Origin: Pseudoalteromonas xiamenensis
Lineage (GTDB): Bacteria; Pseudomonadota; Gammaproteobacteria; Enterobacterales; Alteromonadaceae
NCBI RefSeq assembly: GCF_042431545.1
Contig: NZ_JBHLYX010000007.1
Length of the DNA: 64,000 nucleotides
Strand: one strand, 5' to 3'
The notes below the pieces were generated by a model. The model saw only the letters and a program-made list of their open reading frames with translations. It searched no databases and was not told the DNA's origin. The translations under genes and the position numbers were made by a program. This document shows, piece by piece, positions 25,180 to 33,680 of the stretch (position 1 is the first letter of the stretch; every line of letters starts with the position of its first letter).

Positions 25180-27888
25180 ATGAAACTTACTTTATCATCA
25201 TTTTTAATCTGTTGTAGCATTTTCAGTAATGTCACGTATGCCCATGCTGAGCATGATAAAGCGCGATTTGTATCTCCTGATGGCAGTGACAAAGGACGTT
25301 GTGATACGCCAGTGCGTCCATGCAAAAGTATTGAATATGCAGTAAAGCAAGCAAAAAAAGGTGACAAAGTCTTAGTTGCCGAAGGCAATTACACAATAAA
25401 CAGCAGTGCAGAGTTACTTGCTCTAACCAGTGACATGGTTCCGGTTTTAGGTGGGTTTAATCGTTTTGATCATTTCTTAAATCAGGCTCCATCTATTCAT
25501 ACCACAACCCTTTATGGCGTACCAAATGAGTTAAAGAATGAACTATACAACAAGGGATTTCACATAATTCAAGATGGCCTTTCACGTTATCAAACTGATT
25601 TTGAAAAACTAAAACGCAATCAAGAAGAGTTGAGCCAAACACATTCACAAATGACCTGCACCAATGGCCAAGCTGGGACTTTTGCGTGCTCAAATGTTGA
25701 TTTAGTGGCGCATATGCCACTTTCGGCATTTTCCAAACCTAGCGTGGCTGGAAATGACATTTGGGGACATGTTGATCTTAACGACAACAAAGAATACGCC
25801 ATTATGGGCTTTTACAATGGTGTTGCGGTGGTTAACTTGGCCCATCCAGACCAACCTACGGAAGTTGGGTTCATCGAAGGGCGAAGTACAACTTGGCGTG
25901 ACATCAAGGTGTATCAATTTTATTCCGAACAACAACGACGCTGGCAAGCCTACGCCTATGTAACATCGGAAAATGGTGCTGACGGGGTGATGATCATCGA
26001 CCTGTCTAACCTACCTAACGCTATCAGCTTGGTTAAGAACGACCCTATTTCTGGCCGTGCCCATAACTTATACGTGTCGAACGTAGATTACAGTTTGAAT
26101 GTCGCACTGAATCAACAAACACCCACATTACACCTGGTTGGTGAAAACGTGGCGGGCGGAGCATATCGTAATATTTCTCTTACTTCACCTCGCTCACTCT
26201 CTCTTGCAAGCCCCAGTCGAGCCACAACACGTTCGGACTATACTCACGATGCTGTGTCTTTTTGGGTCACTGACTCTCGAGCTGCGCGAGATTGTCAAAA
26301 CACCACTCAGTCGGGATGCGAAGTATTTGTCGATTTTAATGAAGAAGAAGTACGTTTATGGGACATTACCAATAAAGCGGAACATGTTGAGCTTGCGCAA
26401 GCCAAGTATCAAAATGCAGAGTACGTTCATTCCGGCTGGTGGAGTGAAGATGGTCAATATCTCTTTGTTCATGATGAAGTTGATGAGCTCTCTCATGGAT
26501 TCAACACAACAGTGCGCGTGTTCGACGTTTCGGTGTTAACGAATCCAAAACTGGTGAAAGAATGGCAAGGCCCAACTCCCGCGATTGACCACAATGGTTT
26601 CGTTAAAGGTAATCGCTATTACATGTCTAATTATCAGCGTGGATTAACGATTTTAGATATTTCAGACCCGACGTCACCGCAGCAAGTCGGCTTCTTTGAT
26701 ACTTTTCCCAACAGCGACGATGCTCAATTTAATGGCGCATGGGGAACCTACCCTTATCTACCATCCGGTTTGATCTTAGTTAGTGATATCAACAGTGGCC
26801 TCTACGTGCTTCGTGACAACACGAAAGACAATCCTGCAGGGTCAATTGCCGTCAGCGAACAGGTCATCCAAGTGGATCAAACAGCCACTCAAGCAACTAT
26901 CGACATACAACGTATTCAGGGCAGCATTGGTGCTATAAGTGTCGATTACGATGTACTCTCCGGTAATGCAACATCTGGTGATTTTACACCTATTTCGGGC
27001 ACGCTAACGTGGGATTCGAACGATTCGAATAGTAAAACGCTCACTATGCCTATACAGACGGCGAGTACCGCTTTAAATAAATCTGTGTTCTTACGGCTTC
27101 ACAATGTAAAAGGCGGCGCGACTATATCCAATCACATAACTCGAATTAATTTCGGTGAACAGCCTAGCAAATCAGGGTATGCCGATTTACACACAACGAC
27201 GCTTCGCGTAGTAGAAAACCTCGGTACATTCAATATTGAAGTAAAACGCATTAACGGCAGTGAAGGTGATTTGACTGTACAGTATGCGTTTGATGGCGCT
27301 GCGGCAGATGCTATTTCTGGCGAACTTAGCGGTGAATTACATTGGCAAGATGGGGAAACCGCAAACAAAATTCTTGCTTTTCAAACGATCGATAATGCCA
27401 CAACGAATGAAGATAAACGTTACCAATTTACTCTCTCTGGCAGCGCACTCGGCACCAATCAGCAATTGTCGGTACAGATTCTGGATGATGAGTCAAACGT
27501 TGCCCCCGAAATTTACTTGACCCAAACAGTAGAAGTAAACACGAGACAATTGATCCAAGTGTCGGTGAACGTAACCGATGCGAACAATGACGCGGTCACC
27601 CTAAATTGGACCCAAACAGCTGGAACACCCGTGACCATAAATAACCCAACAAGCGCGTCAATAAATTTCCAAGCTCCAGACACAGCGGGTGAATTACATT
27701 TTTTGCTCAGGGCAACCGACGAGCGAGGCAAATCAACGGAACAAACACTCACGGTTAAAGTCACTGAACCCGCGACAACAACGCCTACCACAAGTCCGCA
27801 AAATTCCTCAGGCGGTAGTTTGTATTACGTTTTAGTATTACTGGTGGTTAGCGTTAATAGAAGAATGAGATCTACGTTGTACACGTGA
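25180..27888 (+). CDS. Choice-of-anchor-B surface protein with Calx-beta-like repeats and GlyGly-CTERM
   Basis: A ~902-residue exported protein (signal peptide to YAHA). After a Ser/Cys-rich region (RFVSPDGSDKGRCDTPVRPCKSIEYAVKQAKKGDKVLVAEG, like the start of a parallel-beta helix) comes an LVIVD-type propeller with GHVDLNDNKEYAIMGFYNGVAVVNL and NYQRGLTILDISDPTSPQQVGFFDT. Two Calx-beta-like modules follow (about 565-760), then a cadherin-like domain, and finally a GlyGly-CTERM tail (SSGGSLYYVLVLLVVS-NRRMR) that rhombosortase removes. The start ATG follows TTGGAGA. Choice-of-anchor-B proteins are known neighbours of MbnP/MbnH, which supports a shared copper-related task at the cell surface. 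Confidence 0.88.
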   Translation: MKLTLSSFLICCSIFSNVTYAHAEHDKARFVSPDGSDKGRCDTPVRPCKSIEYAVKQAKKGDKVLVAEGNYTINSSAELLALTSDMVPVLGGFNRFDHFLNQAPSIHTTTLYGVPNELKNELYNKGFHIIQDGLSRYQTDFEKLKRNQEELSQTHSQMTCTNGQAGTFACSNVDLVAHMPLSAFSKPSVAGNDIWGHVDLNDNKEYAIMGFYNGVAVVNLAHPDQPTEVGFIEGRSTTWRDIKVYQFYSEQQRRWQAYAYVTSENGADGVMIIDLSNLPNAISLVKNDPISGRAHNLYVSNVDYSLNVALNQQTPTLHLVGENVAGGAYRNISLTSPRSLSLASPSRATTRSDYTHDAVSFWVTDSRAARDCQNTTQSGCEVFVDFNEEEVRLWDITNKAEHVELAQAKYQNAEYVHSGWWSEDGQYLFVHDEVDELSHGFNTTVRVFDVSVLTNPKLVKEWQGPTPAIDHNGFVKGNRYYMSNYQRGLTILDISDPTSPQQVGFFDTFPNSDDAQFNGAWGTYPYLPSGLILVSDINSGLYVLRDNTKDNPAGSIAVSEQVIQVDQTATQATIDIQRIQGSIGAISVDYDVLSGNATSGDFTPISGTLTWDSNDSNSKTLTMPIQTASTALNKSVFLRLHNVKGGATISNHITRINFGEQPSKSGYADLHTTTLRVVENLGTFNIEVKRINGSEGDLTVQYAFDGAAADAISGELSGELHWQDGETANKILAFQTIDNATTNEDKRYQFTLSGSALGTNQQLSVQILDDESNVAPEIYLTQTVEVNTRQLIQVSVNVTDANNDAVTLNWTQTAGTPVTINNPTSASINFQAPDTAGELHFLLRATDERGKSTEQTLTVKVTEPATTTPTTSPQNSSGGSLYYVLVLLVVSVNRRMRSTLYT

Positions 27889-28277
27889 AATAACCGCGAA
27901 ACCCAACCGTTTAAGTGAATGCCGCTACGGCGGCAACATCTCGTTTTGAATAAGATGACCTAAATTAATTCTTAGCAATTTGATCGTAAACTCGGTAACG
28001 CAAACTTCTTGAGTCTGCAATTTGACTTATAAATTGACGCTTGAAATACCCCCAAAATTACAAAGTCTTTCTAAATTTTCAAAAAGATATAAAACGTTTC
28101 GTCTCAAAAACACAATCAGAAGTGTGAAAATGGACTTACAAAGAAGACATTTAACCAATTGTAAAATAAAAATTTAATAATTTTTAATCTCCGCATTTGA
28201 CCAATTTAAGATTCTTTAATTGGATTTTTTTGACGCTCCTCTGCCATAACTTGGGAAAAGCTAATGGAGGAAGACCC
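27889..28277 (+). other. Non-coding gap before the GH16-like gene
   Basis: About 390 AT-rich bases with no plausible gene. A short stem GCCGC-TACG-GCGGC at 27921-27934 has no T-run and is a weak terminator candidate for the anchor-B gene. The remainder is probably the promoter and leader of the GH16-like gene, which ends in a strong GGAGGA ribosome site. Confidence 0.4.
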
Positions 28278-29207
28278 ATGAAAAAAACAACATTAAAATG
28301 TGCTTTGATAACAGCCCTGATTTTTACATCGAGTTTCGCGATGCATAACCCTGCTTTCGCGAAATCCAATTCCAATAATGGTGTCATGTTTGATGACTTT
28401 AGCTACAAGTCGTTCAGCGAGGCCGCTAGTAACGGCTGGCTCATTCGCACTGAAACAGGTCACCCTGGCATAAAAAACGGGGTTTGGTGGACAGAAGGCG
28501 TGACGTTTCATCCTGACATCACGAATAGCAATAATCAGGTAATGCGCATTACTTCTAAGACAGATGGTACATCCGTTAATACGCGACAAACTCAAGTATG
28601 TCATCAACGTAAGTACCTCGAAGGCACGTACGCTGCGCGAGTACACTTTAATGATGAGCCCGATTACGGGGTAGATGGCGATGGTGTAGTGCAAACGTTT
28701 TATGCTATCAGCCCTTTGGAAAAACCTCTTGATAAAGATTATAGCGAAACCGATTTCGAATACTTACCAAACGGAGGATGGGGTGAAGAGAACAATGCGT
28801 TATTTGCCACATCGTGGGAAACTTTTCAGCTGACGCCGTGGACGCCAATAAACGAACACAACGCTCGTAGGGGGTCACTACAAGGTTGGCATGTGTTAGT
28901 GCTCACTATCATAGATAACACTTTGAATTATTATGTTGATGGAGAGCTTTTTGCAACGCACAGTAGTCAAGTTTATCCTGAAGTACCGATGTCGATAAAC
29001 TTTAATTTATGGTTTATTGCCGAGCAAATTGTCACTCAACAAACCATGCGCCAATACAGTCAAGATATTGATTGGGTGTACTTCGAAGCAAAAAGTAAAC
29101 TAGATACAAAAACGGTGCTCAATAAAGTTGAAATGCTCAGAAAACAAGACTCTCGTTTCACTGACACCGTGCCCGCGGGTAACTACGCTGCATACTGCAG
29201 CCTATAG
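28278..29207 (+). CDS. Exported GH16-like glycoside hydrolase
   Basis: The 309-residue protein has a signal peptide ending PAFA and a concanavalin-like lectin/glucanase fold. The sequence SETDFEYLPNGGWG (about residue 160) carries the E-x-D-x-E catalytic pattern of family GH16. FDDFSYKSFSEAASNGWLIR at the start and GWHVLVLTIIDNTLNYYVDGELF towards the end are typical flanking strands. Members split beta-1,3/1,4-glucans, agars or carrageenans; the substrate here is unknown. GGAGGA lies seven bases before ATG 28278. A CadC-like regulator is convergent downstream. Confidence 0.8.
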   Translation: MKKTTLKCALITALIFTSSFAMHNPAFAKSNSNNGVMFDDFSYKSFSEAASNGWLIRTETGHPGIKNGVWWTEGVTFHPDITNSNNQVMRITSKTDGTSVNTRQTQVCHQRKYLEGTYAARVHFNDEPDYGVDGDGVVQTFYAISPLEKPLDKDYSETDFEYLPNGGWGEENNALFATSWETFQLTPWTPINEHNARRGSLQGWHVLVLTIIDNTLNYYVDGELFATHSSQVYPEVPMSINFNLWFIAEQIVTQQTMRQYSQDIDWVYFEAKSKLDTKTVLNKVEMLRKQDSRFTDTVPAGNYAAYCSL

Positions 29208-29216
29208 CATCAACCT

Positions 29217-29276
29217 TTGAATGGCTTCTCTTATCCAGAATTCCCCAACCAAATTAGATAAAAGAATGCCATTCAA
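29217..29276. repeat. Long imperfect inverted repeat between convergent genes
   Basis: TTGAATGGC...TCTTATC and GATAAAAGA...GCCATTCAA form a ~20-bp interrupted stem around a 21-base loop. It may be a bidirectional terminator for the GH16-like gene and the convergent regulator. Confidence 0.5.
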
Positions 29277-29302
29277 TTTCGCAGTACTCTCTGTCAATTC
29301 CC

Positions 29303-30919
29303 TTAATTGACCAGTGGAAAGGTCTTGTTTCTAAACGTTTCAACTCGTGCAATTAGTAGCGGATCATCACTGTTTTTGGCAATGTTTTCCGCCTGTGCAA
29401 AAAATTGCGCAGCCTTTTGTTCATTAAGTTCAGTTTGTGCAAGTTCCACCTTGGCAAGTAATACCCAAATTTGATTCGCAGGCACATCGGCTTGTTGCGC
29501 AATTTGCATTGCTTGATTTAACTGTTCCCACGCGGCTTCGTCTTCGCTTTCGGCCGCAAAGACTTTCGCGAGCTCAATAAGGGTTGCAGTGCGTCCATAA
29601 CTTTCAGGCCGTACTTGATGCAATCTGAGAGAATTTTTTAGGGCTGCTTTCGCTGCAACAAAGTCGCCTTGCATCCGTTTAATCTTTGCAAATTCCTCAT
29701 TACTGTAAGCTTCAAACAATGAATCTTCCAACTGCTGCGCAAGCTGTATGGCTATTGCTACGTGAGTTTCCGCCTTTGCTAGTACTTGCTGGTCGCCCTG
29801 TGCATGAGACAGTAGTAAGTATCCTAAAAGTAAATGTGTACGCATCACTTCTCTATCAACTTGCGATGCATGCTGCATGAGTACTTCATCCAGCTCGTGT
29901 ATACCGGTGTCTAACTCACCTAAATTTGCATACGAAGCACCTAGGTAACGGCTAACCGGTAAATAGTCAGGCGTGCTTTGTTTAGCTGCGCGCAGCATCG
30001 TAATTGCTTCATGGAATTGGCCGTTGAGATAGTAATTGATCCCTTCAACAAAAGCTGAATGTCCAAAATCATGACTGATGAGTGAAGCGTGTTCAGCATT
30101 ATCCTGTAATTGAAAACGCTTATTTAGACGCGTAATCAAACCGGAAAATGCCTCGTTTACCCGTTGCTCAAATACAATTCCTTTTTCTTGCGTGTACGGA
30201 AAATATAACGTGTATTGCAGTTGATAGTCTTCTGGAAATCCCTGCAAACGGGTTGCGACGACCACATCGGCACCAATGTATTGCAATAAGTCATAATAAT
30301 CCCCAGCTTGAACGGCATTCAATTCTTTAGCAGTCAATCGCTCAAATGCATAGTGGATCTCCTCCATGCTGACAATTTGCCAATGGCTTTTGTTAGTTTG
30401 ACTCGAGCGTGAGAACGTATCCATGAGAAAACGTTGTCCATTCACACTCACCCAATTGTGGTTAGCGTCGTTCAATTGATTCATAACAGGTAAGAATGCG
30501 ATTCGCTGGGCTTGTATAGAGCCGCGGAAAAACAGACTAATTGCCATGGCAAGCACAAGTAGAGATAAAAACAACATGAAAACGAGCGGCTTCTTAAAGC
30601 GTGTTATTGCGGAAGTCTCTAAAGGCATATCGGATATTTCAGCTACCCATTGATAACCTTGCCGAGGGAACGTTCGTATTACATTAGCACCGAGAATATC
30701 GCGAATTTCCTTAATTGACTGCACCAAAACCTGCTCTTGTACAATGACATCCGACCATATTTCAGCAAGCATTCGATCTTTTGAGACAACGCTGTCTTTT
30801 TCGCGCAAAAGTAAAGCGATCACCTGCAATGTTTTGGCTCGCAAGGTATAAACCTCGTTCCCTTTTGAGATTACCCCTTGTCTCACATCGATTTGAAAAC
30901 CAGTACCGAAGTATTGCAT
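29303..30919 (-). CDS. CadC/ToxR-like membrane-bound regulator with TPR-type repeats
   Basis: Residues 1-~95 form an OmpR-type winged helix (LRAKTLQVIALLLREKDSVVSKDRMLAEIW... RTFPRQGYQWVAEI). One membrane helix follows (KPLVFMLFLSLLVLAMAISLFF, about 110-132). The periplasmic part starts with a region like the adenylate-cyclase-associated sensor domain and ends in TPR-like helical repeats (YLPVSRYLGASYANLGELDTGIHELDE, and others). Such one-component sensors bind DNA from the membrane. I chose ATG 30919, just before the winged helix; a GTG at 30952 adds 11 residues. The convergent GH16-like gene and the M35 protease upstream are candidate targets, without proof. Confidence 0.85.
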   Translation of the reverse strand: MQYFGTGFQIDVRQGVISKGNEVYTLRAKTLQVIALLLREKDSVVSKDRMLAEIWSDVIVQEQVLVQSIKEIRDILGANVIRTFPRQGYQWVAEISDMPLETSAITRFKKPLVFMLFLSLLVLAMAISLFFRGSIQAQRIAFLPVMNQLNDANHNWVSVNGQRFLMDTFSRSSQTNKSHWQIVSMEEIHYAFERLTAKELNAVQAGDYYDLLQYIGADVVVATRLQGFPEDYQLQYTLYFPYTQEKGIVFEQRVNEAFSGLITRLNKRFQLQDNAEHASLISHDFGHSAFVEGINYYLNGQFHEAITMLRAAKQSTPDYLPVSRYLGASYANLGELDTGIHELDEVLMQHASQVDREVMRTHLLLGYLLLSHAQGDQQVLAKAETHVAIAIQLAQQLEDSLFEAYSNEEFAKIKRMQGDFVAAKAALKNSLRLHQVRPESYGRTATLIELAKVFAAESEDEAAWEQLNQAMQIAQQADVPANQIWVLLAKVELAQTELNEQKAAQFFAQAENIAKNSDDPLLIARVETFRNKTFPLVN

Positions 30920-30952
30920 GCGTCGTGAATAGAAAAATAATTTACAAAACAC

Positions 30953-31508
30953 GTTATCGGATTTTTACCTAAATTAGAAGTAGTAATAGATTGCTGAAGG
31001 GGATGTGAAATAAAGCATAGGTGGAAAAGTGGAAAAATCATTAAGTCACCACTTTAGAAAAAGTCTTGTGAACATTACTTGCGCAAACCCAATTGTCACA
31101 AGCCTATACCCTAGTTAAACACAAAGCTATCCACAGATTTTGTGGATAACACAACTATACTGATTAATATTCAAACACTTACTATAGCGGTGTATAACTT
31201 TTTTCTAGGAACACATAGTTTATGAAAACGCCTAGCACCCAAAATCCACAGAAACACATTTGACCGTAATCACATAAGTCACAGCGAATTTCAACGTCAC
31301 ATTGGTAACATTTTTACTACACAGAAAAACACAAGCACAAAAATAAATAGCTTAAAATACAATGAAATAAAAATAATAAATCGTATGTGTTACTAAAACA
31401 TTACAAAATATGTAAATTTTTTATTGCATTTCTTTGTACCTCATACTAATAATCTACTTGACCAAAACGGTCGAAAAACACGCAATATAAAAATCAATAG
31501 GATCAATT
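30953..31508. other. 556-bp non-coding AT-rich region with inverted DnaA-box-like repeat
   Basis: No gene is visible between the regulator and the M35 protease. At 31128-31148 TATCCACA and TGTGGATA form an inverted pair with a 5-base spacer; the minus-strand copy extends to the consensus DnaA box TTATCCACA (31141-31149). The surrounding DNA is AT-rich. This is probably the regulatory region of both divergent genes; DnaA binding is possible but untested. Confidence 0.4.
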
Positions 31509-32618
31509 ATGACAACAAGTATCCAAACATTCTCTCGCACAGCGCTTGCAATGGCGTTAATGGGCGCTACAAGCGCATTTGCAGCAAACAACGTAGATGT
31601 TTCTGTTAATTTAGAAACACATACAAATGGTAACGTTTCTGCAGTGGTTCAATTTACGAACCAATCAAATCACACTCAAAAGCTATTGAGCTGGTACACC
31701 GACTTAGAAGAAGAGCACATTTTCAAAGTGACTCGTGATGGTGAAGAAGTCGCGTTTAATGGACCACACTTCAAACGCCCTGCTCCAACAGAAAATGACT
31801 ACATCACCTTGAACGCAGGCGAAAGCATGACAAAAACGTTCGAGTTAACGGGCTTTTACGATTTCAGCCAGCCAGGTAATTATGAAGTAAGTTATAACGT
31901 ACATTCGCTCAACCTATTTCAACAACCTACGTTAATGCCAATTGACAGTAAGTTGCACACTACTTCGTCACGTTCAAATGCAAACGTATCAACGTTAAAG
32001 TCTGAATCAGTATCTGTGTGGATTAACGGCATGGGTCTAAAAATGGATAACATGCGAACTGCGGCAAAACCAACGGCAGCTGCAAGCGATTGTGTCGATG
32101 GCACATGCTTCACTGGACGTTGTGACAACGGACAGAAAAATGACATTCTATCTGCACTCAACGCCGCAGACCAAATGGCGAACAGTTCTGTCAGCTATTT
32201 AAATAGTCATTCATCAAGCTCAGCTAGCGCGCGCTATACAACATGGTTTGGTTCTAGTTCATCAAGCCGTTATAACACTGTATCAGATCATTTTGACGCA
32301 ATTAATGATGCGATTGACAACAAGCCGCTAACGTTCGATTGTAGTTGTAAGAAATCCTACTTTGCATACGTGTATCCGAATCAGCCGTACAAAGTATACC
32401 TATGTCGTGCGTTCTGGAGCGCGAATGAATCAGGTACAGATTCTCGCGGTGGTACAATTATTCATGAGCTAAGTCACTTCAATGCAGTTGCGGGTACTGA
32501 TGACATCGTGTACGGTCAATCAGGTGCGAAAAGTCTTGCGATTTCTAATCCAAGCCAAGCAATTCAAAACGCAGATAGCCATGAATACTTCGCAGAAAAT
32601 ACGCCATACCAAAACTAA
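31509..32618 (+). CDS. Secreted M35 (aspzincin) metalloendopeptidase
   Basis: The 369-residue precursor has a signal peptide (ALMGATSAFA) and an N-terminal immunoglobulin-like domain (about 27-165, with VVQFTNQSNHTQKLLSWYTDL and FNGPHFKRPAPTENDYITL). The catalytic domain carries HELSH (319-323) and GTDDIVYG (329-336). This is the HExxH plus GTxDxxYG zinc signature of the deuterolysin/peptidyl-Lys endopeptidase family, where Asp 332 is the third ligand. Conserved Cys (CVDGTCFTGRCDN, CSCKK, CRAFW) should form disulfides. The N-domain probably acts as folding/inhibitory propeptide. The next gene encodes a relative of just that domain. Confidence 0.93.
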   Translation: MTTSIQTFSRTALAMALMGATSAFAANNVDVSVNLETHTNGNVSAVVQFTNQSNHTQKLLSWYTDLEEEHIFKVTRDGEEVAFNGPHFKRPAPTENDYITLNAGESMTKTFELTGFYDFSQPGNYEVSYNVHSLNLFQQPTLMPIDSKLHTTSSRSNANVSTLKSESVSVWINGMGLKMDNMRTAAKPTAAASDCVDGTCFTGRCDNGQKNDILSALNAADQMANSSVSYLNSHSSSSASARYTTWFGSSSSSRYNTVSDHFDAINDAIDNKPLTFDCSCKKSYFAYVYPNQPYKVYLCRAFWSANESGTDSRGGTIIHELSHFNAVAGTDDIVYGQSGAKSLAISNPSQAIQNADSHEYFAENTPYQN

Positions 32619-32701
32619 TCCAACAACGTGACAAGATTATCACGCGTTTAGGATCTGCCAGCGCATTGAAGTGCGCTTGGCGGCTCTTTGGGCATAGCAG
32701 T

Positions 32702-32727
32702 TAACGGGGCAAATGCCCCGTTATTTT
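32702..32727 (+). terminator. Terminator between the M35 protease and its propeptide-like neighbour
   Basis: The stem TAACGGGGCA / TGCCCCGTTA with an AA loop is followed by TTTTAC. It implies that the next gene is read from a separate promoter or by read-through. A second imperfect hairpin (GCCAGCGCA ... TGCGCTTGGC) lies at about 32656-32684. Confidence 0.75.
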
Positions 32728-32744
32728 ACAAAAAGGCATGATAA

Positions 32745-33200
32745 ATGAATAAACACATTCTCTTTTTGTTAGGTTCCTTGATTATGACTTCAAACGCCGT
32801 GTTTGCATCTATAGACTGTGAGCTGCATGTTCCAAAAAAGGGGGCCTTTGAAAAACCCTTTTTCGTGGAATTCACTATTAAAAACAATACGGGAACGGAA
32901 GCAGAAATTTTGACTTGGCTTACGCCACTGGAAGGATTTTGGTCTTCACTATTTATACTTAGAAATCAGCAAAACAACGAGCTAACTTACCAAGGTCCAA
33001 TGGCGAAGAGAGTAGCGCCAACACCAGAGGATTATCTCCACCTAAAACCAAATGAAACTTTTAGTACATCATTGGATCTCACACAGGCATATGAGATGAC
33101 TACGGGAAAATACGTGTTAATGCCGAACAGTGAACATTCTAGCCTTCCCTGCTGGCAATCACTACACACCACTCAATGGACATTCGTTGTTGCTAGATAA
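32745..33200 (+). CDS. Exported stand-alone relative of the M35 protease N-terminal domain
   Basis: The 151-residue protein has a signal peptide (MTSNAVFA) and no catalytic motif. It aligns along its length with residues ~27-165 of the preceding M35 protease. FTIKNNTGTEAEILTWLTPLE matches FTNQSNHTQKLLSWYTDLE, and YQGPMAKRVAPTPEDYLHLKPNE matches FNGPHFKRPAPTENDYITLNAGE. The common core is GPxxKRxAPTxxDYxxLxxxE. Two Cys (IDCELH, LPCWQS) could pair. A role as a secreted inhibitor, chaperone or competitor for the protease is inferred from homology to the propeptide and position only. Confidence 0.85.
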   Translation: MNKHILFLLGSLIMTSNAVFASIDCELHVPKKGAFEKPFFVEFTIKNNTGTEAEILTWLTPLEGFWSSLFILRNQQNNELTYQGPMAKRVAPTPEDYLHLKPNETFSTSLDLTQAYEMTTGKYVLMPNSEHSSLPCWQSLHTTQWTFVVAR

Positions 33201-33213
33201 TTTCACCGGAAAT

Positions 33214-33453
33214 TCAGGAGTGCAACTTACCCATACCAGATAATCGAAGACTTATCACACCTTCAGCTAACGTTTCGACTTCAACCCCACATACATTCTT
33301 TAGCATAAACAGCAACTTCTCCATTTGTGCCGCTTGACCTTCTGAAGGTGCTTCGCCCGTGGCAAACAGCAACAAGGCTTCTGCACTTTCGTTAGTCGAC
33401 TCCGAGTCTAAATACGGACTAGTTTCTTTAGATAGAAAATGTTTGTTATCCAT
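33214..33453 (-). CDS. Small hypothetical protein
   Basis: A 79-residue acidic protein (MDNKHFLSKETSPYLDSESTNESAEALLLFATGEAPSEGQ...) with no signal peptide, ending in a patch of hydrophobic strands (EKLLFMLKNVCGVEVETLAEGVISLRL). I do not recognise it. It lies convergent to the propeptide-like gene with 14 bases between stops and has only a weak GAAG ribosome site. Amino-acid composition looks protein-like, but its reality rests on the open frame alone. Confidence 0.4.
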   Translation of the reverse strand: MDNKHFLSKETSPYLDSESTNESAEALLLFATGEAPSEGQAAQMEKLLFMLKNVCGVEVETLAEGVISLRLSGMGKLHS

Positions 33454-33680
33454 CTTCGACGCTCTTTAAGTTGGTTCTCGTTACAAAAGAATGAAGTAGT
33501 ACATGCGTATCAATCGCAACCACACGCTTTTGCCTTGCAGTCTCACAATTATATCTGTTGCCCACTACGAATCCGATTACAGCCAATTACACCATCATCA
33601 CAAAGCCGTTTACGGCGCGCTACTTTACTTTCTAATTCGTTCACTGTAGGCTTTTAGGGTTATCAGTTTAAGGTTTCATC

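Noticed and set aside
28293..28694. A 133-codon frame opposite the GH16-like gene
   Set aside because: It is the shadow of a well-supported gene with signal peptide and catalytic motif. The same holds for other long antisense frames, e.g. inside the pump (38153-38533) and the anchor-B gene (26138-26539).
31120..31150. A replication origin at the DnaA-box pair
   Set aside because: There are only two boxes, and no dnaA, parAB, gidA or rep gene in the window.
33439..33657. A 72-codon plus-strand frame
   Set aside because: Composition is not protein-like, it overlaps the start of the minus-strand hypothetical gene, and it has no ribosome site.
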